This document shows, piece by piece, positions 1 through 11,260 of a stretch of DNA of 64,000 nucleotides. How positions within the stretch are numbered: the first letter of the stretch is position 1; every line of letters begins with the position of its first letter. Source of the stretch: Molossus alvarezi. Its lineage: Eukaryota > Chordata > Mammalia > Chiroptera > Molossidae. The position numbers were made by a program, and so were the translations under genes. The stretch covers positions 39,931,488-39,995,487 of the forward strand of contig CM073898.1 of the NCBI GenBank assembly GCA_037176705.1, given 5' to 3'. The notes below the pieces were generated by a model, which was not told the origin of the DNA, ran no database searches, and saw nothing but the letters and a program-made list of their open reading frames with translations.

Positions 1-772
1 ATAAATCAACAAACAAATGCTGGTGAGGATGTGGAGATAACTCTTGTGCACTGTTGGTGGGAATGCAGAATGGTGCAGCCACTGTGGACAATAGTATAGC
101 GTTTCCTCAAAAATTAAAAATGGAACTGCTTTAAGATTCAGTGATTTCATTTCTGGAAATATATCTGAAAACACCCAAAACACCAACCAGAAAGAATTTA
201 TGCACCCCTCTGTTTATTGCAGTGTTATTTACAATAGCCAAGATTTGGAAGGAACCCAAGTGCCCATCAGTAAATGAGTGGATAAAAAAGTTGTGGTATA
301 TTTACACAATAGACTACTACTTGGCCATAAAAAAGGAAATATTACCTTTGTAAAAGCATGGATGGACCTGGAGTGCATTATGATAGTGAAATAAGCCAGT
401 CAGAAAAAGATAAATACCATGTGATTTCACTTATGTGTAGAATTTAGTGAACAAATAGAAATAGACTCAGAGACAGAGAGCAGAGTGACAACTTGCAGGG
501 GCTGGGGGGCTGGGTGAGAAAGGTGAAAGGATTAAGCAAAAAACAAACAAAACCTCATAGACACAGACAGCAGTATGGTGATTACCAGAGGGAAAGGTGG
601 GTGGAGGGACATAGAAGGTAAAGTGAGGATAAATGGTGATGGAAGATTTGATTTTGGGTGATGAACACACAATACAATGTACAGATAATGTATTATAGAA
701 TTGTACACTTGAAACCTATATAATTTTATTAAGCAATACCACCCAATAAAATCAATAAAAATTAAAAAATAG
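1..772 (+). mobile_element. L1 3' end (C-terminal ORF2 and 3'UTR), 5' cut by window edge
   Basis: The first 330 bases carry the usual end of L1 ORF2: GTTGGTGGGAATGC, GCAGCCACTGTGGAC, ATTTACAATAGCCAAGAT, then the CATGGATGGACCTGGAG stretch and TGAAATAAGCCAGTCAGA. A purine-rich 3'UTR and an A-rich tail follow after ACCCAATAAAATCAATAAAAA near 770. The frame is broken by stops, so this is a dead copy. The start is not in view. Confidence 0.85.
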
Positions 773-799
773 AACAATTAAAACAATAAGATCAAATGG

Positions 800-3346
800 T
801 AGAGACAAATAAAAATGTAAACACGACATACCAACATTTCTGAGATGCAGCAAAAGCAGTACTAAGAGGTAAGCTTATACCTTTACAAGCCTACCTCAAG
901 AAACAAGAAAAATCCTAAATAATCTAACATTCACCTTAAAGAACTAGAAAAAGAAGAACAAAATCCAAAGTCAGTAGAAGGAAAGGAACAATTAAAAATC
1001 AGACTGGAAATAAATAATACCAAGAACAAAGAGACATAGAAGAAAATGAAACAAAGAGCTTTTGTTTGAAAAGATATATCAAATCAATCAATGTGATACA
1101 GCACATTAACAAAATAAAACATAAAAATCATATGATTATATCAATAGATGCAGAAAAAAGCATTTGAAAGGATATAACATCCATTTATGATACAAAAAAA
1201 TTCTCAGTAAAATGGGTATAGAAGGAAAGAACCTCAACATAATAAAAGCCACATATAACCCTCAGTGAACATCATATTCAATGGTGAAAAGCCTAAAGCT
1301 TTAACTAAGATTAGGAAAAAGACAAGAATGTCTATTCTTGCCACTGCTATACTGGAAACCCTAGCTAGAACAATTAGTCAAGAAAAAGAAATAAAAGGCA
1401 TCCAAATTGGGAATGCAGATGACATGATTCTATCTATAGAAAACTCTAAAGACTTCACAAAAAATAAAAACCTGTTGGAAACGATAAACAAATACAGTAA
1501 AGTTGCAGGATATAAACTCAATATACATAGATCTGTTGCATTCCTATATACTAACAATAAAATATATTTACAATTGCAGAAAGCAGAATAAAATCCCTAG
1601 GAATAAATTTAAGAAAACAGGTGAAGGACCTGTTCACTGAAAACTTCAAGACATTGTTAAAAGAAATTGAAGAAATAATGAAATAGAAAGATATTCTGTG
1701 TTCATGGATTGAAAGAGTTAACATTTTTTAAATGACCATATAAAGCAATATATAGATTTCATGCAATCCCTATCAAAATATCAACGGCATTTCTCACAAA
1801 AATAGAACAAAAAATCCTCATATTTGTATGAAACCACAAAACACTCCAAATAGCCAAAGCAATCCTGAGGAATAAGAACAAAGCCAAAGGTATCATACAC
1901 CCTGAATTCAAACTGTACTACATTAATCAAAACAGTATAGTATCAGCAGACAAATAGACCAATGAAACAGAATTAAGAGCCCAGAAATAAACCCACACAT
2001 ACATCAGCAACTAATTTTTGACTAAGAGGCCAAGAATATATAATAGAGAAAGAATATTTTTCCTCAATAAATGATGGTGGTAAAACTGGAAAGTACATGC
2101 AAAAGAATGAAACTAGAATGCTATCTGACACCATATACAAATATTATCTCAAAATGGATTAAAGACTTGCATATAAGACCAGAAACAGTAAGATATATAA
2201 AAGAAAACGTAGGCTTTAAATTTATGGACTTTGGTCTCAGTGGGGTCTTTGTGAACTTGACCACAAGGCAAGAGAAATAAAAGCAAAAATAAATGAATAG
2301 GACTACATCAAGCTAAAATGCATTTGCACAGCAACAAACCCCATCAACAAAACAAAAAGGCAACCAACTAAATGGGAGAAAGTATTTGCAAACTATAGCT
2401 CTGATAAGGGGCTAATATCCGAAATATATAAAGAACTCATACAACTCAACAACAAAAACAATCTGATTAAAAAATGAGCAGTGGACCTGAAGAGACACTT
2501 TGTCAAGGAAGACATACAGACATTCAGATGGCCAAAAGATTTATGAGAAAATGCTCAACATCACTAGTTGTAAAAGAAATGTAATCAAAGCCACAATGAG
2601 ATACTACCTCATACCTGTTAGTATGGCTATTATCAATAAGACAAGAAATGAATTTTGGATAAGATGTGGAGAAAAGGGAACCCTCATACACTGCTGTTGT
2701 CAGTGTAAACTGGTACAGCCACTATGGAAAACGGAATGGAGGTTCCTCAAAATATTAAGAATAGAGCCACCAGCAATCCCTCTTCTGGGTATCTACCCAG
2801 AAAGCTTGAAAACACTTATTCATAAAGATATACATATCTCTGTGTTCACTGCAGCATTATTTACAAAAGCCAAGACATGAGAACAACTCAAGTGTTCTCT
2901 GACAGATAATTGGATAAAGAAGGTGTGATACACACACCTATACGCAATGGAATACTACTTAGCCATAAAATGATGAACTATTGCCATTTGTAAGAACATG
3001 GGTGGAACTTGAGAGTATCATCCTAAGTGAAATAAGTCAGATGGAAAAGGACAGGAACCATATGATTTCACTCATATGTGTGATAGAAAACAAAAAAGTA
3101 ACAAAGGAAAAAACAAAACAAAACAAAAACCCCAAGTTACAGATAAGACAACAGAATGGTGGCTGCCAGAAAGGAAAGAAGGTAGGGAGGGGAAAGAGGG
3201 TACAGGGGCCCAATATAACACAACAGAAGGAGACTGACTGGGTAGTGAGCACAAAATAGAGCATACAGATATACTGTACACCTGAATTTTATATCATGCT
3301 ATTGACTAAGTTTACCCCAATAAATTTAGTAAGTGAATTAAAAAAT
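800..3346 (+). mobile_element. Internally deleted sense L1, ORF2 remnant to 3' end
   Basis: This second L1 follows the tail of the first directly. It starts in the middle of ORF2 (ATGCAGCAAAAGCAGT near 845) and jumps at about 1080 to the reverse transcriptase part (AATCAATCAATGTGATACA), implying an internal deletion of a few hundred bases. Open fragments remain at 1265-1591 (108 residues with QEKEIKGIQIG and SKVAGYK), 2071-2280 and 2500-2880 (126 residues of the ORF2 C-terminus). In the 1265-1591 fragment the residues just before the catalytic-site DDM are deleted, so the reverse transcriptase cannot be functional. The element ends in a purine-rich 3'UTR and TTACCCCAATAAATTTAGT, the 3' end shared by other bat-type L1 copies here. 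Confidence 0.85.
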
Positions 3347-3639
3347 TTCTTTATAGAGTATGCAATTAGACAATATGTTAGATTGCGTTATATGAAATTA
3401 CCAACATTTGGCCATTTTTAGACTATAAAAGAGCAATTTCATATGGTACAACTTCATATGATGAACAGATTTTTTTTTTTTTTTGTAATTAGTAAATGCA
3501 GCAGAAGTTAGAGAAGAGAAGATCATCATGTTGGGCTGAAGCCAATGAAAAACATACTCTACTAAGTGCAGCATTAAATAAGGGCTGTTTGACTTGGGAG
3601 GAAGACTTTGGACCAGTAGGGTCAATATTTAACTATGAT
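3347..3639. other. Unassigned AT-rich spacer
   Basis: No recognised element or gene. A run of about 15 T lies at 3470-3484. Confidence 0.5.
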
Positions 3640-3737
3640 TAGTTCCATGAGTTTGAATAACTTAATCTCACTGAGCCTCAGGTTCCTGACATGCCAAGTG
3701 GAGATAATATCTATCTTGCTGAGTTTTTGTAAGGTTT
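3640..3737 (+). repeat. MIR fragment
   Basis: The order CTGAGCCTCAGGTTCC, GTGGAGATAATA and TTGTAAGG matches the MIR core and its 3' part (sense). It is degraded and cut off by the SINE nest that follows. Confidence 0.6.
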
Positions 3738-3760
3738 CTTTTAAAAAAATATATGTTTTT

Positions 3761-4006
3761 AGCCCTGGCCAGTTTGGCTTAGCGGTTAGAGCATCGGCCT
3801 GTGGTCCAGAGAGACCCGGGTTCGGTTCTCGCTAAGGGCACGTACCTTGGTTGCAGTTTGTCCCCGGCCCTGGTTGGTTCGTGCGGGAGGCAGCCACTCG
3901 ATGTGTACCTTTCATGTCGATGTTTCTCTCTCTCTCTCTTCCTCTCTCTCCCTCCCACTCTATCCAAAAAAAAAATGAAAAAATGTCCTCGGGTGAGGAT
4001 TAAAAA

Positions 4007-4014
<8 letters not shown>
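3761..4014 (+). repeat. VES SINE, full length
   Basis: tRNA-derived head (AGCCCTGGCCAGTTTGGCTT, GGTTAGAGCATCGGCC), B-box-like GGGTTCGGTTCTC, body with CACGTACCTTGGTTGCAG, CT-rich tract, then AAATGTCCTCGGGTGAGGAT and an A-tail. Pol III promoter boxes are therefore present, but this is an interspersed repeat and not a tRNA gene. Confidence 0.9.

Positions 4015-4058
<44 letters not shown>
4015..4058. repeat. (TA)n microsatellite
   Basis: About 22 uninterrupted TA units between the tails of two opposed SINEs. It lies within the second copy of the target-site duplication. Confidence 0.9.
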
Positions 4059-4061
<3 letters not shown>

Positions 4062-4263
4062 TTTATTGATTTTTTTTTAGAGAGAGGAAGGGAGAGAGAA
4101 AGAGAAACATCAATGAGAGAGAGAGAGAAACATCAATGAGAGAAACATCAATCAGCTGCCTTCTGCATGCCCCCTACTGGGGATCAGGCTCACAAGAATC
4201 AAACCCATCACCTCTAGGTGCATGGGACAACGCTGAACCAACTAAGCCACACAGGCCAGGGCT

Positions 4264-7200
4264 ATAAAGTTGTTTATAGCCTCCCAGTTCCAAAGTTCAA
4301 TGGTTTTGATGGTCCACAAGGAATAAGAATAAGTCTTACAAAACATAGGAATCTAGACCCATGGGTGGTGGCAATTTACACCATTTGTCTAGGGAGGGAA
4401 CCACATGAACATTGAAGGGCCTATCTACCAAGTAAAGAGATTCTAGCTACATTACGTACCTTCAAGTTCTTTTCTTTATACATCGCCTAGCCTACCACAA
4501 GCTTTGTTATGGCCAATCACAGGTGGTGATTGTCGAAATGGAGAGAAAAGGAGACATTTGTCTGATTCGCACATAGGAGTAGTATGTTTGAAAAACAAAA
4601 TTCTCTATTTGTTTTTATGTCACAGTGAAAACATTTGGGAATAAAGACTTTTCTTTCAAAATGTCAGAATGAGTACGTGCTGCAGCTCCCTCCTCTTGCC
4701 TCAAACCCTGAAAATGACTGAAAAGATATTTTAGTAAATCTATAATCCCACTAGAACATAAAAAATAATATGCCCTGTGGACCAGCAATTGTGATAATTC
4801 TTGAAAGAAGAGAGACCGTGTTTGGTTGAAAAATGGATCCACATTCAAGTACATGATGGAGAATATGGTTGGAAAGTAGGCATGGCTGCAAGGGTGCTCC
4901 AAACAAGCCGAGTTTGACATCTGCATTGCATGGGATTCTAAGGGGACTGACAATAACCAGGCATTCTGACTCCTGCACAAAACCTCTCTCTTCTCAGGTC
5001 AGGTGGAGAACAAAACAGATACTTTTCCCAGAGCACAGAGTAAGGATATCTGAATTGGAGATACGGGGCAAAGTCTTCGGGTTAGTAACACCTAGATGAA
5101 AAGGGACTCTGTGACCAGATCATCAGGTACTGACACAGCCTACCCAAAAGTTGTCCCACTATCTCCTTTATACTTAATGTAGAAAGGCTGGACTGTCCCC
5201 CAAATCCAGCACCCGGTTCTGCTTCTCCTACAAGCAACTTGAAAAATAAACACAGCAGGGTAATGAGGAAATTTCAATCCTAAAATGAGTGTACAACCAA
5301 ATATCACCCAACATTGGAGGGAAGCCACAACTGGAAATCAAAATCGCAAATCTCAACAAAGACTATATACCAAGTAAAAGAATTAAGACTTCAGAAGTAC
5401 AGCCAATATTCTCAGAAAGACAGTAAATATTGCATTCATTAAAAAGAATTTTACGTCTCGGAAATAAAATGTTAGTGTTAAAAAAAAAAACCCTCAATAC
5501 ATTGGTTATATAGCAGAAAGGACACGGCTGAGAGCAGTTTAGTGAGATTGAGGCCAAGAAGCCGCCAGAATTTAGCAGGTTTTTTTAAGGTCTGGAAGTT
5601 AAAAACTTAGGCTCTGTCCTAAAGTTCCCACTGTGCTTTCTCTCTCACTTCCTCTCTACCATTTCCCTCAATCCTTCCCTCTTTCCCAGTTGTTTTTCAA
5701 CTTCTCTATTTTATATGAATTTCAATGTCAAAGGCTACCTAGAACCCTTTGGAAGTAAGGATAAATTGTAAGTGAAGTAGTCTCATTTCGTAGAAGTTTA
5801 ATGATGTCCCTTTAAAACACAGATTCTCTCGCCTTGCAATAGTGTTTCTCATAGTTGTGATGCCCAAGTTATAATTCCACTTGGTCTTATTACCAAGAAG
5901 CCTTTTGTTTCCTATCCTAGGACCTTCGTTTTTCTAGATCCTGTTCTCAAGTGATCGCATACAATATACATCATAATTGCCATGGCAACAGATTCATATG
6001 CTAATCAGCAATGAAGTTTTATAGAAGCACAAAAGGTCTGAATTTGGCCTTTGATGCTAAGAACCATTGTTAGGTATAGGCCAAGCTGCATGTGCTTAAT
6101 ATAGCATTTCAGAAAGCCCTTATAAAAATCTGTTTTCCCTCTGTGAGAATACTTTTGTAACAATGGGCTTCTGACAGGCCAGAAAAAATGTCTCTAGGGT
6201 ATTTTTCCCTCTCATCTAGCCCTTCCAATCAATAGTAAATATACTGATTGGCTACCCAGGATTCCTTTTTCCCTTCCTCCTTTCTAAGAGAGCCCTTTTT
6301 GCTGTAGAAACACACCCCTTTTCCACACTATCCATGAGATTCAGAAGAGGCTATTTCCAATTCCAGAGCTCAATCTTGATTGGTCTAAAGCCTAGCCTAC
6401 ACCTGCTGTGCTCTCTGCTTGCCAATACCTGGTCCAGGAAGCGAATCTGAAGCCAGTCAGCACATGGCATCCTATGGTCCAACAGTGGCAACGTGACCTA
6501 GTGAGGCTCATGGAAACTCTTAAAGAAGCAATTTCATGTTATAGGTAGGGCAAGATTTACTTTCCTCTCTTGTTCGATGTGCTGAGAAGGGTTTGTTTCT
6601 TACTTGCAGCTTGTTGGCTGTCTTTAGGGAAGTCTTCTGGAAGAGAAAGCATACCCCCAGGGAAGGGTGGAGAGAGCCAAGGGAACAGTGGAGAAAGCCA
6701 GCCAAACATTGGTTACCCTTTGTCCAGAATCCCCTCTACTTCTGGATTCTCCAATAGGTAGATTCATGTTTTTCCTATTGTTTTAAACTAATTTGATTTG
6801 GGATTTTGTCACTGCCCCAAATCCTACTCAATAAAGTTGTATACTCTAAATGTTAAAAATTGGATATATGTTCTCCTAATGTTGTAAATTACAGGATAAA
6901 GATTCTACGTGATGATGGCCTCGTTTTAAGTGTTTCAGAGTGTGTTTACACAGCTGATTCCTGTAACTACTGTCAAAAAAGATTCTACATTGTCTTTATG
7001 TAATGGAATAAAAGAAAATAGCAAATGCGGCTTCATGGTTTTCCTCATTCTTTCTGCTGGTTTATTTTCACTTATTTCCCAACTCCTATCCTGGCCCCTC
7101 CATTCTGCAGTCCACCTGGGAGAAAAGGTAAGAAACATGCTGAGAAAGACTGCTTCGGGCAATGCAGAGGCGAGGGGCGAGGGGACCCGGTGGTGGGCTC

Positions 7201-7419
7201 AGGCTGCTGTGGTGAGAGGCTGCCTGGGAAGAAAGGAAAGGCATCCTAGGAATGTGAGTTTCCAAGATTAAAACTGCACCAGAGCCATTAGAGGGACTGT
7301 GGATTTGAAGTTTATCAATTGTTCCAAATGATGAAATGTTTCAAAGATATAGTAAAAATAGAGACTGTTTTAACAATGTTGACATTTTGCTGTTTGATTC
7401 AATATTAATAAAAAACAGA
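4264..7419. other. 3.1 kb without recognised element or gene
   Basis: I read both strands and saw no gene. Open frames here (at most 121 residues, 4615-4980 minus) lack any family resemblance. The stretch 4600-5560 is purine-rich and mildly L1-like without a secure match. 6180-6500 has the flavour of an old mammalian repeat that I cannot name. AATAAA occurs near 6831 without any exon context. Confidence 0.5.
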
Positions 7420-7545
7420 AGTTGTTTTTGAACCTCCTTCCTTATCTTCTTCTTCCCAACCTGGAGGCAAATCTTTTCTAAAGTTGGCATGTATCCTTTC
7501 CAGTCACAGTTTTATAACATAAATAAGTGCATAAAAACACAAAAG
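7420..7545 (-). mobile_element. Probable L1M 3'UTR fragment
   Basis: CTTCCCAACCTGGAGGCAAA and TGGCATGTATCCTTTCCAG resemble the reversed 3'UTR of old L1 families. It is short and weakly supported. Confidence 0.35.
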
Positions 7546-7555
7546 TGTTCATGGG

Positions 7556-8343
7556 TAGGGGTCCAAGACAGTGGCAGCCCAGGAAGACGGTGCACTTACC
7601 CCCTCCCAGGAGCAGACTCAAATATACGTGTATATATTGAACAATGACTTCTGCAGGATAGCAGAACTGAGTGCACAGCACAACAAACGACAAAGAGACA
7701 GAACCGAGAAGGCTGGAGCCCCCTGGGAGCTGCAGGAACTCTCCCCGCTGAAGGAGGGGTGAGCACCGTTGTTAACATCCCCTACGGCTTCAGCCAGGTG
7801 GGCACAGGCTCTCTTCGGTGCTTGGCAGCCTGGGAGACCACCACAGCACTTTCCCCGCCACACTGCCCACAGCCTTTGCCTTGGAACAAAGGGAGCAAGC
7901 AGTGACAACAGGGCATCACCACATGCACCTGGCCCAGCAAGACAGTGCCCCAGGCACCCCAAGTGCCCGCCTGGCTCCAACCAGCTTCCTAAAGTACCTG
8001 GCACATGAAGTCACTTCTATACAAAACCACTGTCCGTACAACAAACAAGAGAGACACCATGGAGAGGAGGCTGGGGAGCCCTGGGCGCTCTGCAGGGACT
8101 GCAGTGATTTGCTGGGTCAGAGGTGCCAGTGAGCGCCACTGTTTCTGTCCCCTCCACCTTCATAGCGTGGGCAGGGGCTCTATGCAGAGGCGCTGGCCTA
8201 CCTGCAAGGTCTCTGCAACACGTTCCTGGACACATCGGCCCTGAGCAAAGGGAGGAAGCAGGACTAATGGGGCGTTGATCCTGGCCTCCGCACCCAGAGC
8301 CCCTCCAGCTTGGTGGGCCAGTGCCCCAGCCTCAGTTACCCGC
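7556..8343 (+). mobile_element. L1 5'UTR fragment with two monomer-like units, no ORF1
   Basis: This GC-rich, CpG-bearing segment has the style of a mammalian L1 5'UTR: CAGTGGCAGCCCAGGAAGAC, TGTATATATTGAACAATGAC, AACAAACGACAAAGAGACAG, GCCTGGGAGACC, CCTTGGAACAAAGGGAGC. A second round begins near 8005: CACTTCTATACAAAACCACT, ACAACAAACAAGAGAGACAC, GGCTGGGGAGCCCTGGG, GTGGGCAGGGGCTC, GAGCAAAGGGAGGAAGC. Matching landmarks are offset by about 365-370 bp, so the promoter seems to hold two tandem units. No ORF1 follows; the piece stops at an antisense L1. Open frames here (up to 128 residues) are not credible proteins. Confidence 0.55.
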
Positions 8344-8344
8344 T

Positions 8345-8886
8345 TGGCTTTATTGAGATATAATTCGCACACCATAAAATCATCCTACTAAATGTACAAG
8401 TCAATGGTTTGTAGCACATTCAGAGGGGTGTGCAACCATTACTGCTATCCAATTTTAGAACTTTTTCTTTATTCCCAAAGAAACCATATACCCACAACAG
8501 TCAGTCCCCACCCCCACCCCACCCCAGCTCTGGGCAACCACTAATCTTCTATTTGTCTCTATTAGATTAGCCTATTCTAGCCATTTCATATACATGGCAT
8601 TATATGATATTTGGTCTTTTGTGATTGACTTTTCTTAGTGTGAAGTATATTCACTTAGTATTTTCACAGTTCATCCATGTTATCACATGCATCAGGACTT
8701 CATTCACTTTATTGTCAAAGAGTTTTTGATTGTATAAATGTACCACGGTCTATCTGTTCCTCAGTTGATGGTCATATGGACTGTTTCCACTTTTAGCTGT
8801 TATAGATAATGTAGATATGAACGTTCACAGACCAAATTTTGTGTGTACATGTTTTTTCTCTTGGGTATATACCTCGGAGTGGAATA
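8345..8886 (-). mobile_element. Antisense L1 3' segment
   Basis: The reversed 3'UTR and ORF2 end of an old L1 are clear: TTTATTGAGATATAATTCGC, GGGCAACCACTAATCTTC, CAGTTCATCCATGTTATCAC, TCAGTTGATGGTCATATGGA, TTGGGTATATACCTCGGAGT. It is followed at once by a more upstream ORF2 segment in the opposite orientation, the layout expected of twin priming. Confidence 0.8.
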
Positions 8887-8887
8887 A

Positions 8888-9020
8888 CCTAATTTAAAAA
8901 TGGGCAAAAGTTTTGACTAGAAGATATACAAATGGCCCAAAAAAGCACCTGAAAAGATGCTCAATATTATTAGGTATCAGAGAAATGCAAATCACAACCA
9001 CAATGAGGCACTTCTCACAC
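8888..9020 (+). mobile_element. Inverted upstream ORF2 segment of the same L1
   Basis: AAAAATGGGCAAAAG, GAAGATATACAAATGGCC, GAAAAGATGCTCAATATTAT and GAAATGCAAATCACAACCAC are sense ORF2 sequence. It lies upstream, in L1 order, of the adjacent minus-strand segment. It ends at the GT/CA palindrome. Confidence 0.75.
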
Positions 9021-9024
9021 ACAC

Positions 9025-9080
9025 TATATAAATATGTGTGTGTGTGTGTGTATACACACACACACACACATATTTATATA
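9025..9080. repeat. 56-bp perfect palindrome of GT/CA and AT repeats
   Basis: By base-by-base pairing around the centre between 9052 and 9053, 28 bases on each side are perfectly complementary: TATATAAATA, then (TG)n, then TATA, then (CA)n, then TATTTATATA. The sequence could extrude as a cruciform with no unpaired spacer. Confidence 0.9.
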
Positions 9081-9609
9081 TATACATACACAAACATTAT
9101 AATTTATAGATATATAGATCTCTACATTGTCACTAATGTTACTAACTTATAACAGAATTAATTATTTTCTATATGAATGCTAACTACAGCAAGTTTCTAT
9201 CACTTGAAATCCCACTGAACATATTTAATAACAAAACAACACTCAATTCTGCAACACTGGCTTTATTATAGCAAGAACATTTTTTCCTACCTGCAAAAAA
9301 CTTCTATTTAACACATACAACATATCATTTTACTTTTTCACATTTTATGTTTGTGTAAATGAATAACACTTAAGGTATCTTTTAAATATGAATCTCAAAG
9401 GTGCATCTCTAAAGATGAAAAGGAATCAGAGGCCATAAAATACCAAGGATTACTAAAACAACCCTTGAAACTTTTATTACAAATATAGGGCTATGGATAA
9501 AAGTTTATTTTAGTCTCTTTTATCCTCAGCTTCTAAATCATATGACCAGAAACTATAATTCTGAAGTTCACATAGAAAGATATGTTGGAAAAACACCACC
9601 ACTGGACCA
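9081..9609. other. Unassigned AT-rich spacer
   Basis: AT repeats trail off to about 9115. No other element recognised. Confidence 0.5.
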
Positions 9610-9735
9610 GAAATTAGTAATTCTGTACTTTGCCCCTTCCTTCCTATCTGAGAGATCTTGGGCAAGTCATTTAATCTGTCTGAATTTCAGTGTCCTTACA
9701 TGAAAAATAAAGGCATTGTGCTGAATTAACCATAA
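9610..9735 (+). repeat. MIR fragment
   Basis: GATCTTGGGCAAGTCATTTA followed by CTGAATTTCAGTGTCC and ATGAAAAATAAAGG matches the conserved MIR core in sense orientation. Confidence 0.8.
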
Positions 9736-11034
9736 AACATGATCTGTTCTAAACCATATTATTCCATCTATATTCTTATTTTTGAGTATTCAAAGTGTTA
9801 TAAATATTCATGCATCAAAATACAGAGAAGCTCTTCTCCTTTTAAGGAGTATTTTCCTTAAGATTCAGAGATGACTTTCTTTCTTTCTAAAACATGTAGC
9901 AGGAGAAATGCCCAGCGGAACAAGTAAGAACAATGAACATTTTTATCATGCATAAGTACACTTGATTTTTATTACAATTCTATTATTCATTATTATTATT
10001 TTATTTCAAAAAACCCTGAAAACCTAGCTAGTGATAGAAGCTTTCCAATTTACTTGATTGGACACTAAATGGTTTTATGTCTGATAATTTTTAAGATCAG
10101 CACAGATGTGATAGGCTGCAGCCAGCTTGTTCCTGGTAAGCAGAGCAGAATCTTCCTAATTTGTGCAAGCTGCTGGAAAGCTGAAAGATGCCAATTAAGA
10201 AATCATCTCAAGCTCTTAGCTGCACAGTGTATTAAAATATATGGCACTTGGCATCAAATGAGAGCATCACTGAATAAATAAAGCCTTGAACGATCCTAAG
10301 ATGGGGAAAAATGTTTACTAAAACAAGGACTATTCTTCACGAATTCAAGCAATGAACAACATGGGAAAATATAAAACAATGTGACAGAAGAATGAAGTGG
10401 TTTGAGCAAAACATTAACAATTAACCGTGTGTCTCATAAAACGGAGCATTTTGTAAATGTAAGTCAGCAGTAACGGGTCATGTCAAGTCACAGAAAAGCA
10501 TTCAACTAATTCAAACCCCTAGCATTTGGCCCCCTTAATTGCACATTTTATTTATTCACATGCCAATTAAGTGGCTTTAACTACCTCTCTGGGTATTATT
10601 CATCCTTTAATAATGATACAAGAATAGCAGCGTAAGGCAGACTCTTATAAATAGGAATGAATATAAACACGTGTGGTCTTTCGCTAATGAAAGCCAGCAG
10701 TAATGTTTGTTCTGATATAGGGTCCACCGTTAATGCTGATATATGCTAAGTTTCATTTCAGTCAAGGATTTACCAAAAGTCTCTGGATGCCTGTCCTCTA
10801 GAGTAGACATTGTTTTTCATTGACACTAGTATTTTCAGCACCTAGCACAGAGATAGTCTTGTGACAGAATGGTGCTTCTATAAAAAGAGGTTCCTATCTC
10901 ATGAATGTTTTAGCCATTGTCTATAATTTCCTAAAAAATATGTTTCTCTTCATGAAAACATCCAAATATCAATGAGGTTTCAGAATTCCAGTCTTTCACC
11001 ACTGTTTACCCTTGGAGACCCATGTAAACATTAT
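9736..11034. other. Repeat-poor spacer with homeodomain-type AT motifs
   Basis: No gene seen. 10500-10780 is repeat-free and rich in TAATTG/CAATTA-like motifs, a possible conserved non-coding element. A faint L2-like stretch (TTTTCAGCACCTAGCACAGA) lies near 10830. Confidence 0.4.
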
Positions 11035-11042
11035 CTCTACAA

Positions 11043-11252
11043 TAGTAGTTTTCAACTGGGAGCAATTTTGCCCCCAGGGGGCATTTGGTAAGATTGGGAC
11101 ATTTTTGGTTGTCACTGTAAGGGTGAGGACTACTGGCATCTACTGGATTAAAGCCAGGGATGGTGCTCAACATCTTACGATGCACAGGACAGACCTCAAC
11201 AACTAAGAATTCCTCTCCAGCCCAGATCAATAGTGCTAAGGTTGAGAAACTG
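11043..11252 (+). mobile_element. MER20 (hAT-Charlie non-autonomous DNA transposon)
   Basis: Nearly full-length MER20: TAGTAGTTTTCAACTGGGAG at the 5' end, TTTGCCCCCAGGGGGCATTT, GACATTTTTGGTTGTCACTG, TACTGGCATCTACTGG, CAGGGATGGTGCTCAACATC, and GGTTGAGAAACTG at the 3' end. The flanks CTCTACAA (11035-11042) and CTCTAGGA (11253-11260) fit a decayed 8-bp duplication, as for hAT elements. It makes no protein. MER20 copies are known to have been co-opted as endometrial regulatory elements in other placentals; nothing here shows such a role. Confidence 0.88.
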
Positions 11253-11260
11253 CTCTAGGA

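Larger units (their letters stand above)
3741..4263 (-). repeat. VES SINE (minus), split by another VES SINE and a (TA)n tract
   Basis: The body at 4065-4263 reads as a reversed VES: ATTGATTTTTTTTTAGAGAG, CATCAATCAGCTGCC, CCCCTACTGGGGATC, and the reversed head CTAAGCCACACAGGCCAGGGC. Its A-tail side begins at 3741-3760 (AAATATATGTTTTT), because a plus-strand VES copy inserted there. The 3744-3760 motif recurs at the end of the (TA)n tract, as expected for a target-site duplication. The body contains a small internal repeat of AGAAACATCAATGAGAGA. Confidence 0.75.

Noticed and set aside
1265..1591. 108-residue reverse-transcriptase-like frame as a gene
   Set aside because: It is part of a decayed L1 ORF2, with internal deletions and stops on both sides.
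7618..8132. Several overlapping GC-rich frames (up to 128 residues)
   Set aside because: Multiple frames open on both strands because of GC content within an L1 5'UTR-like region; no domain seen.
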